DNA from: Deltaproteobacteria bacterium
GTDB taxonomy: Bacteria; Desulfobacterota; Binatia; Binatales; Binataceae
Direction: 5' to 3'
Length of the DNA stretch: 11,597 nt
Assembly (NCBI GenBank): GCA_021780585.1
Contig: JAJXYM010000394.1
Location: forward strand, 1 to 11,597
The notes under the pieces were generated by a model. That model was not told the DNA's origin and made no database searches. It worked only from the letters and a program-made list of their open reading frames with translations. This document shows, in pieces, positions 4,572-11,597 of the stretch; the first letter of the stretch is position 1, and the number at the start of each line of letters is the position of its first letter. The position numbers and the translations under genes are program-made.

Positions 4572-6209
4572 CTATTCAAGCACAAACCCCTCATAGTCCC
4601 TGGCCGCCACCTCGTCACACTTTGCCCGAAAGGCTTTGGCGCCGCCCAGGTACATCAGGATGGCGCGTTTTTTCCCTTCGATGTTCGCCCCAAAAAACCA
4701 GGAAGCGGTCTCGGACAGGAGTGTGCCAGCGGCCAATTCGTTGACATGCCCGGTCCACGCTTCCTCCGCCTGCTCGCTGGCCGCAATGCGCTCAAAGCCC
4801 TTCTCGCGCATATATCTCAGGCAATCCGTGACCCATTCGACGTTCTGCTCGATACATCTCGGCATGTTGCAGAAGGTCGCGCCATTATGAGGCCCGACGA
4901 GGGTGAGGAGATTCGGAAAACCCGCGCTCTGAATCCCCAGGTAAGTGCGCGGACCGTCGGCCCACTTGTCCTTGAGCGACCGGCCGCCTTCGCCGCGGAT
5001 ATCGATCCGGGTTAGCGGCCCGGTCACGGCGTCAAAACCGGTGGCGTAGATGATCACGTCAAGTTGGTGCTCGGCGTCACTGGTCTTGACGCCCAAGGGC
5101 GTAATCCGCTCGATTGGCGACTCGCGCAGATCGACCAGCAACACATTGGGCCGGTTGAACTGTTCGTAATAGCCGCTCTCCAGGGGGACGCGCTTGGTTC
5201 CGAACCGATGGTCCCGGGGAACCAGTTTTTCCGCGACGACTGGATCGTTGACGCGTTCGCGAATCTTGTTGCGGACGAACTCCGCGAACAATTCGTTGGC
5301 CTCCTTGTTGCTCATGATGTCGCGGAAATTTCCGAGCCATTTGCCAAAGCCGGGTTGTGCCCACAACTCCTCGAACCTTGCCTGCCGTTCCTCCGGAGTC
5401 ACATCGAAGACCGACCGCGGATCAAAGTCGTGGATAAAGCCGGCTGAGGTTTCGCGCGTTCTTTTGAAAATTTCAGGATAGCTGGCTTTGATCCTGGCCT
5501 GAGTCTCGGGATCGATCGGCCCGTTGCGCAGCGGCGCGCAATAATTCGGGGTGCGCTGAAAGACCGTTAGATGGCCGACCTCTTTGGCGATTTCCGTGAT
5601 CAACTGGACCGCGGTGGCGCCAGTGCCGATGACGCCGACGCGCTTGCCAGCGAGGCCGACCGGCTCCTTGGGCCAGCGCGAGGTGTGAAACGACTCGCCT
5701 TTGAAACTCTCAATCCCCTCAAACGGGGGGATGTTTTGGGCGGAAAGGATACCGACGGCCGTGATTAGAAATCGCGCCCGTGCGCGGGCGCCATCATCGA
5801 GCCGGATTTCCCAGTAATTTCCGGTTTCTTCGTAGGCGGCCGAGACGACATTGGCGTTAAACTGAATGTCGCGGCGCAGGTCGAATTTATCGGCGACGTA
5901 ATTGACGTAGCGCTCGTTCTCCGGCTGGCCGGAAAAGTGCTCTTTCCAATCCCACTCCTGCAACAGTTCTTCCGAAAACGAATAGCCATAGGTATAGCTT
6001 TCGGAATCGAAGCGCGCGCCCGGATAGCGGTTCCAGTACCATGTGCCGCCGACTCCGCCGCCAGCCTCGTAAACCCGCGCCGTGAGGCCGAGTTCTCGCA
6101 GACGAATCAGTTGATACAGTCCGGAAATTCCGGCGCCAATGACGATCGCGTCAAAATGTTCGACCGCCCCGGCATTCGTCGCCGGCGTCCGCTGTGAAGA
6201 ATTTGCCAT
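4572..6209 (-). CDS. Baeyer-Villiger monooxygenase (type I, phenylacetone/cyclohexanone monooxygenase-like)
   Basis: The 545-residue flavoprotein has the length of CHMO and PAMO. It shows the FAD motif GAGISG (25-30), GGVGGTWYWNRYPGARFD (51-68), the type I BVMO fingerprint FKGESFHTSRWP (169-180), the NADPH motif GTGATA (195-200), GTKR with the likely catalytic Arg340, and ATGFD (389-393). The C-terminal half, including GPRTYLG, IEQNVEWVTD and the ending CDEVAARDYEGFVLE, closely resembles PAMO as I remember it. It should use NADPH and O2 to insert oxygen next to a ketone carbonyl, giving an ester or lactone, in the cytoplasm. The active-site loop after VGP (438-450) keeps PAMO-like length but has a different sequence, so substrate preference is uncertain. 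The start ATG has GAGGAG only three bases upstream. The SDR follows on the same strand and could supply ketone substrates. Confidence 0.95.
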   Translation of the reverse strand: MANSSQRTPATNAGAVEHFDAIVIGAGISGLYQLIRLRELGLTARVYEAGGGVGGTWYWNRYPGARFDSESYTYGYSFSEELLQEWDWKEHFSGQPENERYVNYVADKFDLRRDIQFNANVVSAAYEETGNYWEIRLDDGARARARFLITAVGILSAQNIPPFEGIESFKGESFHTSRWPKEPVGLAGKRVGVIGTGATAVQLITEIAKEVGHLTVFQRTPNYCAPLRNGPIDPETQARIKASYPEIFKRTRETSAGFIHDFDPRSVFDVTPEERQARFEELWAQPGFGKWLGNFRDIMSNKEANELFAEFVRNKIRERVNDPVVAEKLVPRDHRFGTKRVPLESGYYEQFNRPNVLLVDLRESPIERITPLGVKTSDAEHQLDVIIYATGFDAVTGPLTRIDIRGEGGRSLKDKWADGPRTYLGIQSAGFPNLLTLVGPHNGATFCNMPRCIEQNVEWVTDCLRYMREKGFERIAASEQAEEAWTGHVNELAAGTLLSETASWFFGANIEGKKRAILMYLGGAKAFRAKCDEVAARDYEGFVLE

Positions 6210-6276
6210 CCGCTCCTCGATCGGGTTTTGGCGCCGTTCCCGGGCTTAATGTCGCGGCGAACTGGAGACGTTCGCA

Positions 6277-6304
6277 AATAGATCAAATCCGGAGCAATTG
6301 TCAA
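6277..6304 (-). promoter_or_regulatory. Promoter of the BVMO gene
   Basis: On the minus strand a perfect TTGACA (6304-6299) is followed after 16 bases by TCTATT (6282-6277), a -10 with four of six consensus bases. Transcription would start near 6270, giving a leader of about 60 bases. The element ATTTGA occurs twice, at the -35 and just before the -10. This is the best sigma70-type promoter seen in the window. Confidence 0.5.
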
Positions 6305-6732
6305 ATGTCGTGGATCGCGCGGGCGCGTTCAGGCGGCTTCACTTTGCGCGTTGCCGGCGTGTCGTGTTCCTGTCCTCCTGGCGCACTCTATCGATGAACC
6401 GGGCGGCCGCGCGGACCTCTGGCGGCAAGTGGATGTTCAAGGCCGAGGGCAACCTTCGCGAGGCCGGCGCCTATTCTCGGCCGTCAAAGCCCGGCGCCGC
6501 GCCGCGCGCTCACGACGCCGCCATCGATCGGGCGGTCGAGGGTCGCAGGCGAGCCGCCCGAATGACTATCGAGTCGCTACTCAATTCCAGCCACGGCACA
6601 GGCATTGCGGCTTGAAGACGAGAGCGTGGCTCACCTTGTTCGCGACCTTATCGCTGGCAAGGCGCCGAAAATCCTCATTAACGCAATAATCAACACGGCT
6701 CCGTTTTGATTCGGCGTCAACGTCCAGCCGGC
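6305..6732. other. Intergenic region with an 8-bp inverted repeat
   Basis: No credible gene lies between the BVMO promoter and the end of the lipoprotein gene at 6733. Two plus-strand frames of 105 and 112 residues are open here but are Arg-rich, lack family motifs and overlap each other. TCGGGCGG (6528-6535) and CCGCCCGA (6554-6561) form a perfect 8-bp stem with an 18-base loop and no T-run on either side. Confidence 0.4.
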
Positions 6733-7158
6733 TCAGGGCTCTTGCACGCAGCAGCTCTGAAGCTCCGCGTTGGCCTGGTCGGTGTCGACCGGATTGAGAT
6801 GCGGATGGCCGCTCAGCACGCCCCATACGAACTCTTCCCGAATGTAATAGACGCGGGTGTGTGGATCGATCTCGACCTGGTCGCCGGATTCCGCGCCCTG
6901 AACGCCGCACGTGATCGCTTCCGATCCCTCGGGAACGATGAAGGCGTGGTAGCCGCCGGGACCGATCCGCGCGCTGTCCTCGCCGCAGGTCACCGCGGGA
7001 CGGAGCAGCGACGACCCATAATGATACGGCCGGTAAACGTAGATGATCGCGTTGTCCGGCGGCGCGGAGGCCCGCTCGAACGGACGTCCCTGCACGGCGC
7101 ATCCGGCAACGAAGAACGCCGCGGCGGCGCGCAGAATTGCCGCGACGCGGCGGTTCAT
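6733..7158 (-). CDS. DUF2846-like lipoprotein
   Basis: The 141-residue product begins MNRRVAAILR, followed by a hydrophobic core and the lipobox VAGC with Cys20, so it should be a lipid-anchored envelope protein. After the anchor, NAIIYVYRPYHYG, GGYHAFIVPEG and VYYIREEF follow the DUF2846 pattern: a strand starting Tyr-Val-Tyr-Arg-Pro, a central Gly-Tyr turn and a Tyr-Tyr strand. Members are small beta-rich lipoproteins of unknown function. Extra cysteines at about 58, 84 and a CC pair near the end (SCCVQEP) could form disulfides in the periplasm. The ATG overlaps the stop of the upstream lipoprotein gene in ATGA (7155-7158), so translation is probably coupled. The family assignment is by pattern recall and is less certain than the lipoprotein call. 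Confidence 0.75.
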   Translation of the reverse strand: MNRRVAAILRAAAAFFVAGCAVQGRPFERASAPPDNAIIYVYRPYHYGSSLLRPAVTCGEDSARIGPGGYHAFIVPEGSEAITCGVQGAESGDQVEIDPHTRVYYIREEFVWGVLSGHPHLNPVDTDQANAELQSCCVQEP

Positions 7159-7745
7159 TTGTCAGCCGCCGCCGGAGCGGGCGTCACAGGTGGCGCCGGG
7201 GCCGTCGCGAACGTCGACCGCTGATCCGCGTCGGCGACGGCCCGGGACAGGCGGTCCTGGTCGCGGTAGAGCTGCTGATCGATTTTCTCCCGCACCGCGG
7301 CGCGCGCCGCCTCTTCCACTTCGCTGTGCATCGGCTCCTGATAGAGAGTGTACGACTTCGAGATGTGTACTTTGGCGGTGTAATCGCCGAGCACGCGATC
7401 GCCTTCGGTGATCGACAGCGACGCAAACGCGGTCACGCCGATATCGCCCAGCGGAGCGCCGAAATAGGTAACCGGATCCAGCGCCGTTACTATCAGTGGT
7501 ATATGATAATCGTCGTGGCTCAATTCCTCGCGATAGAGAAACGTCACCGGCGAATCGCTGGAGAGCGACATCGCGACCGCCGGCGGCGCCGCGCTCGCGT
7601 CGCCTTCGAGCAGGCGTCCCTTGAACGGCAGCGGATGCGCGGGCGCCGCGGTTGACGCCGGCGTTACGGTGGCTTGCTGAACGGCGCATCCCGCCGCCGC
7701 ACCCGCGCCGACAAGGAACAGCGCCGATACGATTATCGCTCTCAT
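7155..7745 (-). CDS. Lipoprotein of unknown family, first gene of a coupled pair
   Basis: From ATG 7745 the 196-residue product has a clean lipoprotein signal MRAIIVSALFLVGAGAAAGC with Cys20, identical in position to that of its partner. A Thr/Ala/Pro-rich linker follows. A probable beta-rich domain (about 60-125: SPVTFLYREELSH, HIPLIVTALDPVTYFGAP, VTAFASLSITEGDRV) is followed by a charged helix (about 140-172, with EVEEAARAAVREKIDQQL) and a Pro/Ala-rich tail. I recognise no family. An in-frame GTG at 7760 would add five residues (MADAA) including an acidic one, less fitting for a signal peptide; neither start has a strong ribosome binding site. The stop overlaps the next gene's ATG, which suggests the two lipoproteins act together at the envelope. 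Confidence 0.7.
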   Translation of the reverse strand: MRAIIVSALFLVGAGAAAGCAVQQATVTPASTAAPAHPLPFKGRLLEGDASAAPPAVAMSLSSDSPVTFLYREELSHDDYHIPLIVTALDPVTYFGAPLGDIGVTAFASLSITEGDRVLGDYTAKVHISKSYTLYQEPMHSEVEEAARAAVREKIDQQLYRDQDRLSRAVADADQRSTFATAPAPPVTPAPAAADK

Positions 7746-8159
7746 CGCCGCGTCCGCCACGTTCGCTCACCGCATCCCCGCCCCGGGAACAATCTTCGCC
7801 GCGCCACTTGATCCGCGCGACGGCGTTCCCCGCGCCGGCCGCTGGTTGGCAAAATCGACCGCTACGCCACCGGATAAGGCGATCGTAAGCGCCGATTCGA
7901 TCCTCGATAAATTCCGCGTCTTTGTAAAGTTATTTCTGGGACTCACACTGGACTGGAACTAGAATATATCGGGCGAGAGACTGGAAAGCCTGGCGAGGCG
8001 CTCAATCGTCGCATTCTGACGTTGGCTCCGGAGCGGGCGGGCGCGGTTGAACAATTCTCTCCCGACGGCGCGACTCCCGACGCGCGCGGGGATCGCCCCG
8101 AGGCTCTCGGCAGGTGGCGGCTACTCGGATCCGAATCAATCGGTGCGGGGCGCGGCGCA
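7746..8159. promoter_or_regulatory. Divergent intergenic region between lipoprotein pair and nitroreductase
   Basis: These 414 bases separate divergent genes and must hold both promoters. The only AT-rich stretch is about 7905-7972. It contains TAGAATATAT at 7960-7969, a possible -10 for rightward transcription, but no convincing -35 at proper spacing. The nitroreductase frame stays open back to 8022, without a good start or conserved residues in the extension. No clear minus-strand promoter was found. Confidence 0.3.
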
Positions 8160-8633
8160 ATGAACGAAGTTTTCAAACGACGCCACTCCGTCAGAAACTT
8201 TCAAGCGCGAAAAATAAGTCGTCGCGATCTCGAGGCGATTCTTGCGGCCGCGGATTCGGCGCCGTCCGCCGGCGGATTAAAATCCCGCGAAGTGCTGGTC
8301 GTCTCGGACGATATGACCAAGCGGAAACTCGTGGAAGCCGCACTCGGCCAGGACTTCGTCGCCCAAGCTCCGGTGATATTGGTTTTCTGGGCGATACCGT
8401 CACGTTCCGCGAGCAAGTATGGCGCAAGAGGGCGAGACCTCTTTACGGTCCAGGATGCGACCATCGCGGCAAGTTTCGCGTGGTTGCAGGCCGTAATGTC
8501 GGGGCTCGCCGGATGCTGGGTGGGGGCTTTCGACGATGCCGCCGTAAAGAGTATCTTTCGCGGGAAAATCGCGCCCGACTGGCGTCCGATCGCGCTGCTC
8601 CCGATTGGCTATGCGGCGGAAGACGGCGGCTGA
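8160..8633 (+). CDS. Nitroreductase-family flavoprotein (FMN-dependent)
   Basis: The 157-residue product begins MNEVFKRRHSVRNF, the usual nitroreductase N-terminus, where Arg7, Arg8, Ser10 and Arg12 contact the FMN phosphate. APSAGGLKSREVLVV (34-48) is the family's APSAGNxQPW region with Lys-Ser-Arg in place of the common Gln-Pro-Trp. The middle has ALGQDFVAQAPVILVF (61-76), then YGARGRDLFTVQDA (87-100). The C-terminal FMN region is GLAGCWVGAFD (115-125), and PIALLPIGYAAE closes the fold. These enzymes form homodimers with FMN at the interface and pass electrons from NAD(P)H to nitro groups, quinones or other acceptors. The protein is at the short end for the family. ATG 8160 was chosen by homology; no strong ribosome binding site is visible. 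The mgtA-like gene follows after 57 bases and may be co-transcribed. Confidence 0.88.
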   Translation: MNEVFKRRHSVRNFQARKISRRDLEAILAAADSAPSAGGLKSREVLVVSDDMTKRKLVEAALGQDFVAQAPVILVFWAIPSRSASKYGARGRDLFTVQDATIAASFAWLQAVMSGLAGCWVGAFDDAAVKSIFRGKIAPDWRPIALLPIGYAAEDGG

Positions 8634-8690
8634 AGCAGTTGATTGCCTGCGCCATCATACGAGTCCATCGTAGACCGAGGTGGCCGGGCG

Positions 8691-11300
8691 ATGCCGTCCA
8701 AATCACCGCCAACCACAACCGCTGAATTCATGGCCGGAGCAACCGCCGCGGCTCCTGTGGCTGACCGGCTCGCGGCCTCCGGCGCGGAGCCCGCGCTGAG
8801 CGAGCTGTTCGCACGTCTCGGATCGTCGTCGGCCGGATTGACGACCGCCGAAGCGGACGCGCGCGCCATCCGCTACGGCTCCAACGAGCCGGCGGCGGCC
8901 CGGCATGGTGGACCGCTGCGGGAGTTCCTGCGTTTCTGCGCGAATCCGCTGGTGCTCATCCTGCTCGTGGCCAGCGCCACTTCGGCCTTCCTCGGCGAAA
9001 TCGTCAACGCGTCGATTATCGCGGCGATGGTGCTGATGAGCGTCGCGCTCAATTTCATCCAGGCGTACCGCTCGCAGCGCGCGGCGGAGCGTTTGCGCGA
9101 GCAGGTCGCGCCGACCGCCACCGTGTTGCGCGACGGCAAATGGATCGAGGCCCCGCGGCGCAATCTCGTGCCCGGCGATGTGGTGCGATTGTCCGCGGGT
9201 GACCTGGTTCCGGGCGACGCGCGGCTGATTGAGAGCCGCGACCTGCACGTGCATGAGGCCGCGCTCACCGGAGAATCGGTCCCGGCGGAAAAGTCCGCCG
9301 TCGCAACCGGAATCGGATCGGCGGGCGTGCTGCCGTTCAACATGGTTTATCTCGGTACTTCGGTGGTCAGCGGCGCGGCCACGGCGCTGATCGTGGCGAC
9401 CGGGCGCGCGACCGCCTTCGGCGACATTATCGAGCGTCTGGCGGTACGGCCGCCCGAAACCGAATTCGACCGCGGCACGCGCCAATTCGGCATTCTGATC
9501 GTCGAGACGGTGTTATTTCTGGTGCTGTTCATCCTGCTGGTGAACATCGCGATGCGCCGGGACGCGCTGGAGGCGCTGGTCTTCGCGGTGGCGCTGGCGG
9601 TGGGACTGACGCCGGAATTCCTGCCGATGATCACAACGGTCACGCTGGCCAGCGGCGCGGTGCGGATGGCGCGCGAGAAGGTCATCGTCAAGCACCTGGT
9701 CGCGATTCAGAATTTCGGCAGCATCGATGTCCTGTGCAGCGACAAGACCGGCACGCTTACCGCCTCGGCGATGACGCTCGATCGCGCCCTCGACCCCGCG
9801 GGCCAGCCCTCGGAGCGACCGCTGCAACTGGCCTATCTCAACAGCCTGTTTGAAACGGGCATTCGGAGTCCGCTCGACAGCGCGATCCTCGAGCGCTATC
9901 GAGCGGACGCGAGCGCCTGGCAAAAGACCGACGAAATCCCGTTCGACTTTGAACGCCGGCGGCTCTCGATCGTGGTCGAGGGACGCGGCTTGCGGATGCT
10001 AATCACCAAGGGCGCGCCGGAAAGTATCCTTGACGCCTGCTTGAGCTATGAAGCCGGCGGCGCGCAATTTCCCCTTGGCGAAGCCGAGCGCGCGCGCTGT
10101 CACGACCTCTATCAGACGCTCAACGCCGAAGGCTTTCGGGTGCTCGCCGTGGCTTGGCGGCCAGTCGGCGCGCGCGCGGGTTTCACCGCCAGCGACGAGT
10201 CCGATCTGGTGCTCGCCGGTTTTCTCACCTTTATCGATCCGCCGCTCGAGGGGGTGGAAAACTCGATCGCCGCGTTGCGCCGCGACGGCGTGACGGTGAA
10301 GATTCTGACCGGCGACAATGAACTGGTCACCGGGCACATCTGCTCGCGGGTGGGAATCGACGCGACCCGGATCGTGCTTGGCCAGGAAATCGAGCGGATG
10401 AACGACGTCGCGCTGGCGCACGTGGCCGAAGAAGTCGATGTGTTCGCGCGCCTGTCGCCGGGCCAGAAGAACCGGATCATCCGCGCGCTCAAGCAGCGCA
10501 GCCACGTCGTCGGCTTCCTCGGCGACGGCATCAACGACGCGCCTTCGCTGCACGCCGCCGACGTCGGCATCTCCGTGGCGGGCGCGGTCGACGTCGCCAA
10601 GGACGCCGCCGAGATCATCCTGCTCGAACACAATCTGCAGGTTTTGCACAGCGGGATCATCGAGGGACGCAAGGCCTTCGGCAACGTGCTCAAGTACCTG
10701 CTGATGGGCACCAGCTCGAACTTCGGCAACATGTTCAGCATGGCTGGGGCGTCGCTGTTTCTGCCGTTCCTGCCGATGCTGCCGACGCAGATCCTGCTGA
10801 ACAACTTTCTCTACGATCTCGCTCAGGTCACGATCCCGACTGACAATGTGGATCCGGCATATATTCGCAAGCCGCAGCGCTGGAACATCGGCATCATCCG
10901 CAACTTCATGATCGTAATCGGACCGATCAGTTCAATCTACGATTTTCTGACCTTCTTCGTATTGCTCACGATATTCCACTCATCGGAAGCGCTGTTTCAC
11001 ACCGGATGGTTCGTCGAGTCGCTCACTACACAGACGCTGGTGCTGTTCGTGATCCGCACGGCCGGAAATCCATGGAGCAATCGGCCCAGCCATGCGCTGG
11101 CGGGAACGGTCGTCGCGGTGGTGCTGGCCGGGATGCTGCTGCCATTTACGCGGATCGGCCGCGACCTCGGGTTCGTGCCGATGCCGGCGATGTTTTTCCT
11201 GTTCCTGATAATCGCGACCGGCACCTACCTGGCGCTGGTGGAGATGGTCAAGCGCAGGCTCGTCGGCCGGTTGTTCGGCGAGGGCGCGGCGACGAGTTGA
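8691..11300 (+). CDS. mgtA: Mg2+-importing P-type ATPase, type IIIB (MgtA/MgtB family)
   Basis: The 869-residue product matches E. coli MgtA along its length as I recall it. M1-M2 (about 84-124) end in ALNFIQ. The actuator domain has VPGDVVRLSAGDLVPGD and TGES (193-196). M4 carries VGLTPEFLPM (304-313) with the ion-site Glu309. The phosphorylation motif is DKTGTLT with Asp351. The nucleotide domain has KTDEIPFDFERRRLS and KGAPES. TGDN is at 540-543 and GDGIND at 611-616. The C-terminal membrane half includes KPQRWN, FGP-like IGPISSIYDFLTF and GWFVESLTTQTL. It should move Mg2+ into the cytoplasm across the inner membrane using ATP. ATG 8691 was chosen because GAGGTGG at 8677-8683 sits seven bases upstream. 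The leader from the nitroreductase stop is only 57 bases, too short for the known Mg2+-sensing leaders, so regulation differs or lies before the nitroreductase. mgtB would be an equally valid name. Confidence 0.96.
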   Translation: MPSKSPPTTTAEFMAGATAAAPVADRLAASGAEPALSELFARLGSSSAGLTTAEADARAIRYGSNEPAAARHGGPLREFLRFCANPLVLILLVASATSAFLGEIVNASIIAAMVLMSVALNFIQAYRSQRAAERLREQVAPTATVLRDGKWIEAPRRNLVPGDVVRLSAGDLVPGDARLIESRDLHVHEAALTGESVPAEKSAVATGIGSAGVLPFNMVYLGTSVVSGAATALIVATGRATAFGDIIERLAVRPPETEFDRGTRQFGILIVETVLFLVLFILLVNIAMRRDALEALVFAVALAVGLTPEFLPMITTVTLASGAVRMAREKVIVKHLVAIQNFGSIDVLCSDKTGTLTASAMTLDRALDPAGQPSERPLQLAYLNSLFETGIRSPLDSAILERYRADASAWQKTDEIPFDFERRRLSIVVEGRGLRMLITKGAPESILDACLSYEAGGAQFPLGEAERARCHDLYQTLNAEGFRVLAVAWRPVGARAGFTASDESDLVLAGFLTFIDPPLEGVENSIAALRRDGVTVKILTGDNELVTGHICSRVGIDATRIVLGQEIERMNDVALAHVAEEVDVFARLSPGQKNRIIRALKQRSHVVGFLGDGINDAPSLHAADVGISVAGAVDVAKDAAEIILLEHNLQVLHSGIIEGRKAFGNVLKYLLMGTSSNFGNMFSMAGASLFLPFLPMLPTQILLNNFLYDLAQVTIPTDNVDPAYIRKPQRWNIGIIRNFMIVIGPISSIYDFLTFFVLLTIFHSSEALFHTGWFVESLTTQTLVLFVIRTAGNPWSNRPSHALAGTVVAVVLAGMLLPFTRIGRDLGFVPMPAMFFLFLIIATGTYLALVEMVKRRLVGRLFGEGAATS

Positions 11301-11305
11301 AACCG

Positions 11306-11318
11306 GCGCCAGTGGCGC
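11306..11318. other. Small hairpin between convergent genes
   Basis: GCGCC (11306-11310) and GGCGC (11314-11318) form a 5-bp stem with a three-base loop in the 26 bases between the convergent ATPase and stress-protein genes. There is no T-run on either strand, so at most it is a weak bidirectional terminator. Confidence 0.2.
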
Positions 11319-11326
11319 TATGCGCG

Positions 11327-11597
11327 TTAGCCCGGGTGGATGGTCAGGACCGGGCAGGTCGCGCGCCGCACGACCTCCTCCGTAACGCTCCCCAGACGGG
11401 CGCGTTTGGCGCCGACGCGGCCGTGCGTGGCCATCACCACCAGATCGACGCCAAGTTCGTCCGCCGCCTTGAGCACGGTCTCGACCGGCTTGCCCGAGCG
11501 CACGACCACCTGGTTGCGCACTTTGCCCTCGAACCACTTGCGGGCGATCGCGAGCAGGTTCTTTTCGGCGAGTTGGTCGAGCTGCGTGCGCAGCGCC
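11327..11597 (-). CDS. Universal stress protein (UspA family), C-terminal part
   Basis: The frame is open from the right edge and ends at 11327; 89 residues are visible and the start lies outside the window. The sequence has a helix (LDQLAEKNLLAIARKWF), the strand NQVVVRSGKPVETVLKAA, then ELGVDLVVMATHGRVG and LGSVTEEVVRRATCPVLTI. These are the last strands of the Usp fold. The nucleotide-binding signature is kept as HG-x9-GS (HGRVGAKRARLGS), with Ala in place of the first Gly of the G-x2-G pair, a frequent variant. An ATP-binding cytoplasmic stress protein is likely. It converges on the Mg2+ ATPase gene with 26 bases between stops. A GTG at 11521 is internal to the domain and is not the start. 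Confidence 0.9.
   Translation of the reverse strand, partial: ALRTQLDQLAEKNLLAIARKWFEGKVRNQVVVRSGKPVETVLKAADELGVDLVVMATHGRVGAKRARLGSVTEEVVRRATCPVLTIHPG

Noticed and set aside
4437..5015. Plus-strand frame of 192 residues overlapping the BVMO 3' end
   Set aside because: Antisense to the conserved C-terminal part of the BVMO and without recognisable features.
6298..6689. Two overlapping plus-strand frames of 105 and 112 residues
   Set aside because: Arg-rich composition, no motifs and no convincing ribosome binding site; they overlap each other in different frames.
8022..8159. N-terminal extension of the nitroreductase
   Set aside because: The extension is not family-like and the standard nitroreductase N-terminus begins at ATG 8160.
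8634..8690. Mg2+-sensing leader (mgtA or ykoK/M-box type) before the ATPase
   Set aside because: Only 57 bases are available and no stable alternative stems are visible.
8703..9485. Minus-strand frame of 260 residues opposite the Mg2+ ATPase, and similar ones at 9999-10649 and 10112-10804
   Set aside because: Shadow frames of a highly conserved P-type ATPase; Arg- or Ser-rich peptides without motifs.

Overview
The window is GC-rich (roughly 60% by eye) bacterial chromosome. Gene density is moderate, genes lie on both strands, and there are several intergenic stretches of 350-900 bases. The gene mix suggests a free-living, metabolically versatile environmental bacterium: a 4Fe-4S mono-cluster ferredoxin, a pentameric ligand-gated channel, a Baeyer-Villiger monooxygenase, a short-chain dehydrogenase, a pair of lipoproteins, a nitroreductase, an Mg2+ P-type ATPase and a universal stress protein. 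The two lipoproteins indicate a Gram-negative envelope. A proteobacterial, deltaproteobacterial or Binatota-like soil lineage would fit, but the sequence does not settle the taxon.

Layout. From the left edge a reading frame runs without a stop into a small ferredoxin (183-368, +). Converging on it is a gene for a bacterial member of the Cys-loop receptor superfamily (453-1571, -), the most unusual protein here. Positions 1572-2496 hold no convincing intact gene. They contain a probable decayed transposase C-terminus (1661-1771, -), a run of strong hairpins (1954-2114) that reads on the minus strand like a small RNA or leader ending in an intrinsic terminator, and an AT-rich patch with two copies of a palindrome-containing repeat (2185-2282). 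A four-tRNA cluster follows on + (Pro-TGG, Arg-TCT, His-GTG, Lys-CTT; 2497-2888), then short hairpins and a possible tiny membrane protein (3129-3329, -).

The next block is on the minus strand: an SDR oxidoreductase (3463-4215), a phenylacetone-monooxygenase-like BVMO with its own good promoter (4572-6209), and two lipoproteins whose genes overlap by ATGA (7155-7745 and 6733-7158). On the plus strand follow a compact nitroreductase (8160-8633) and, 57 bases later, an MgtA/MgtB-type Mg2+ ATPase (8691-11300). A universal stress protein on the minus strand (11327 to the right edge) converges on it.

How they may work together. SDR plus BVMO is a plausible pair in which an alcohol is oxidised to a ketone and the ketone is converted to an ester or lactone; this is inference from families and adjacency. 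The lipoprotein pair is probably co-translated and may form an envelope unit. I found no CRISPR array, no complete mobile element and no recognisable defence system. The items that most merit follow-up are the channel gene and the structured non-coding region between it and the tRNA cluster.
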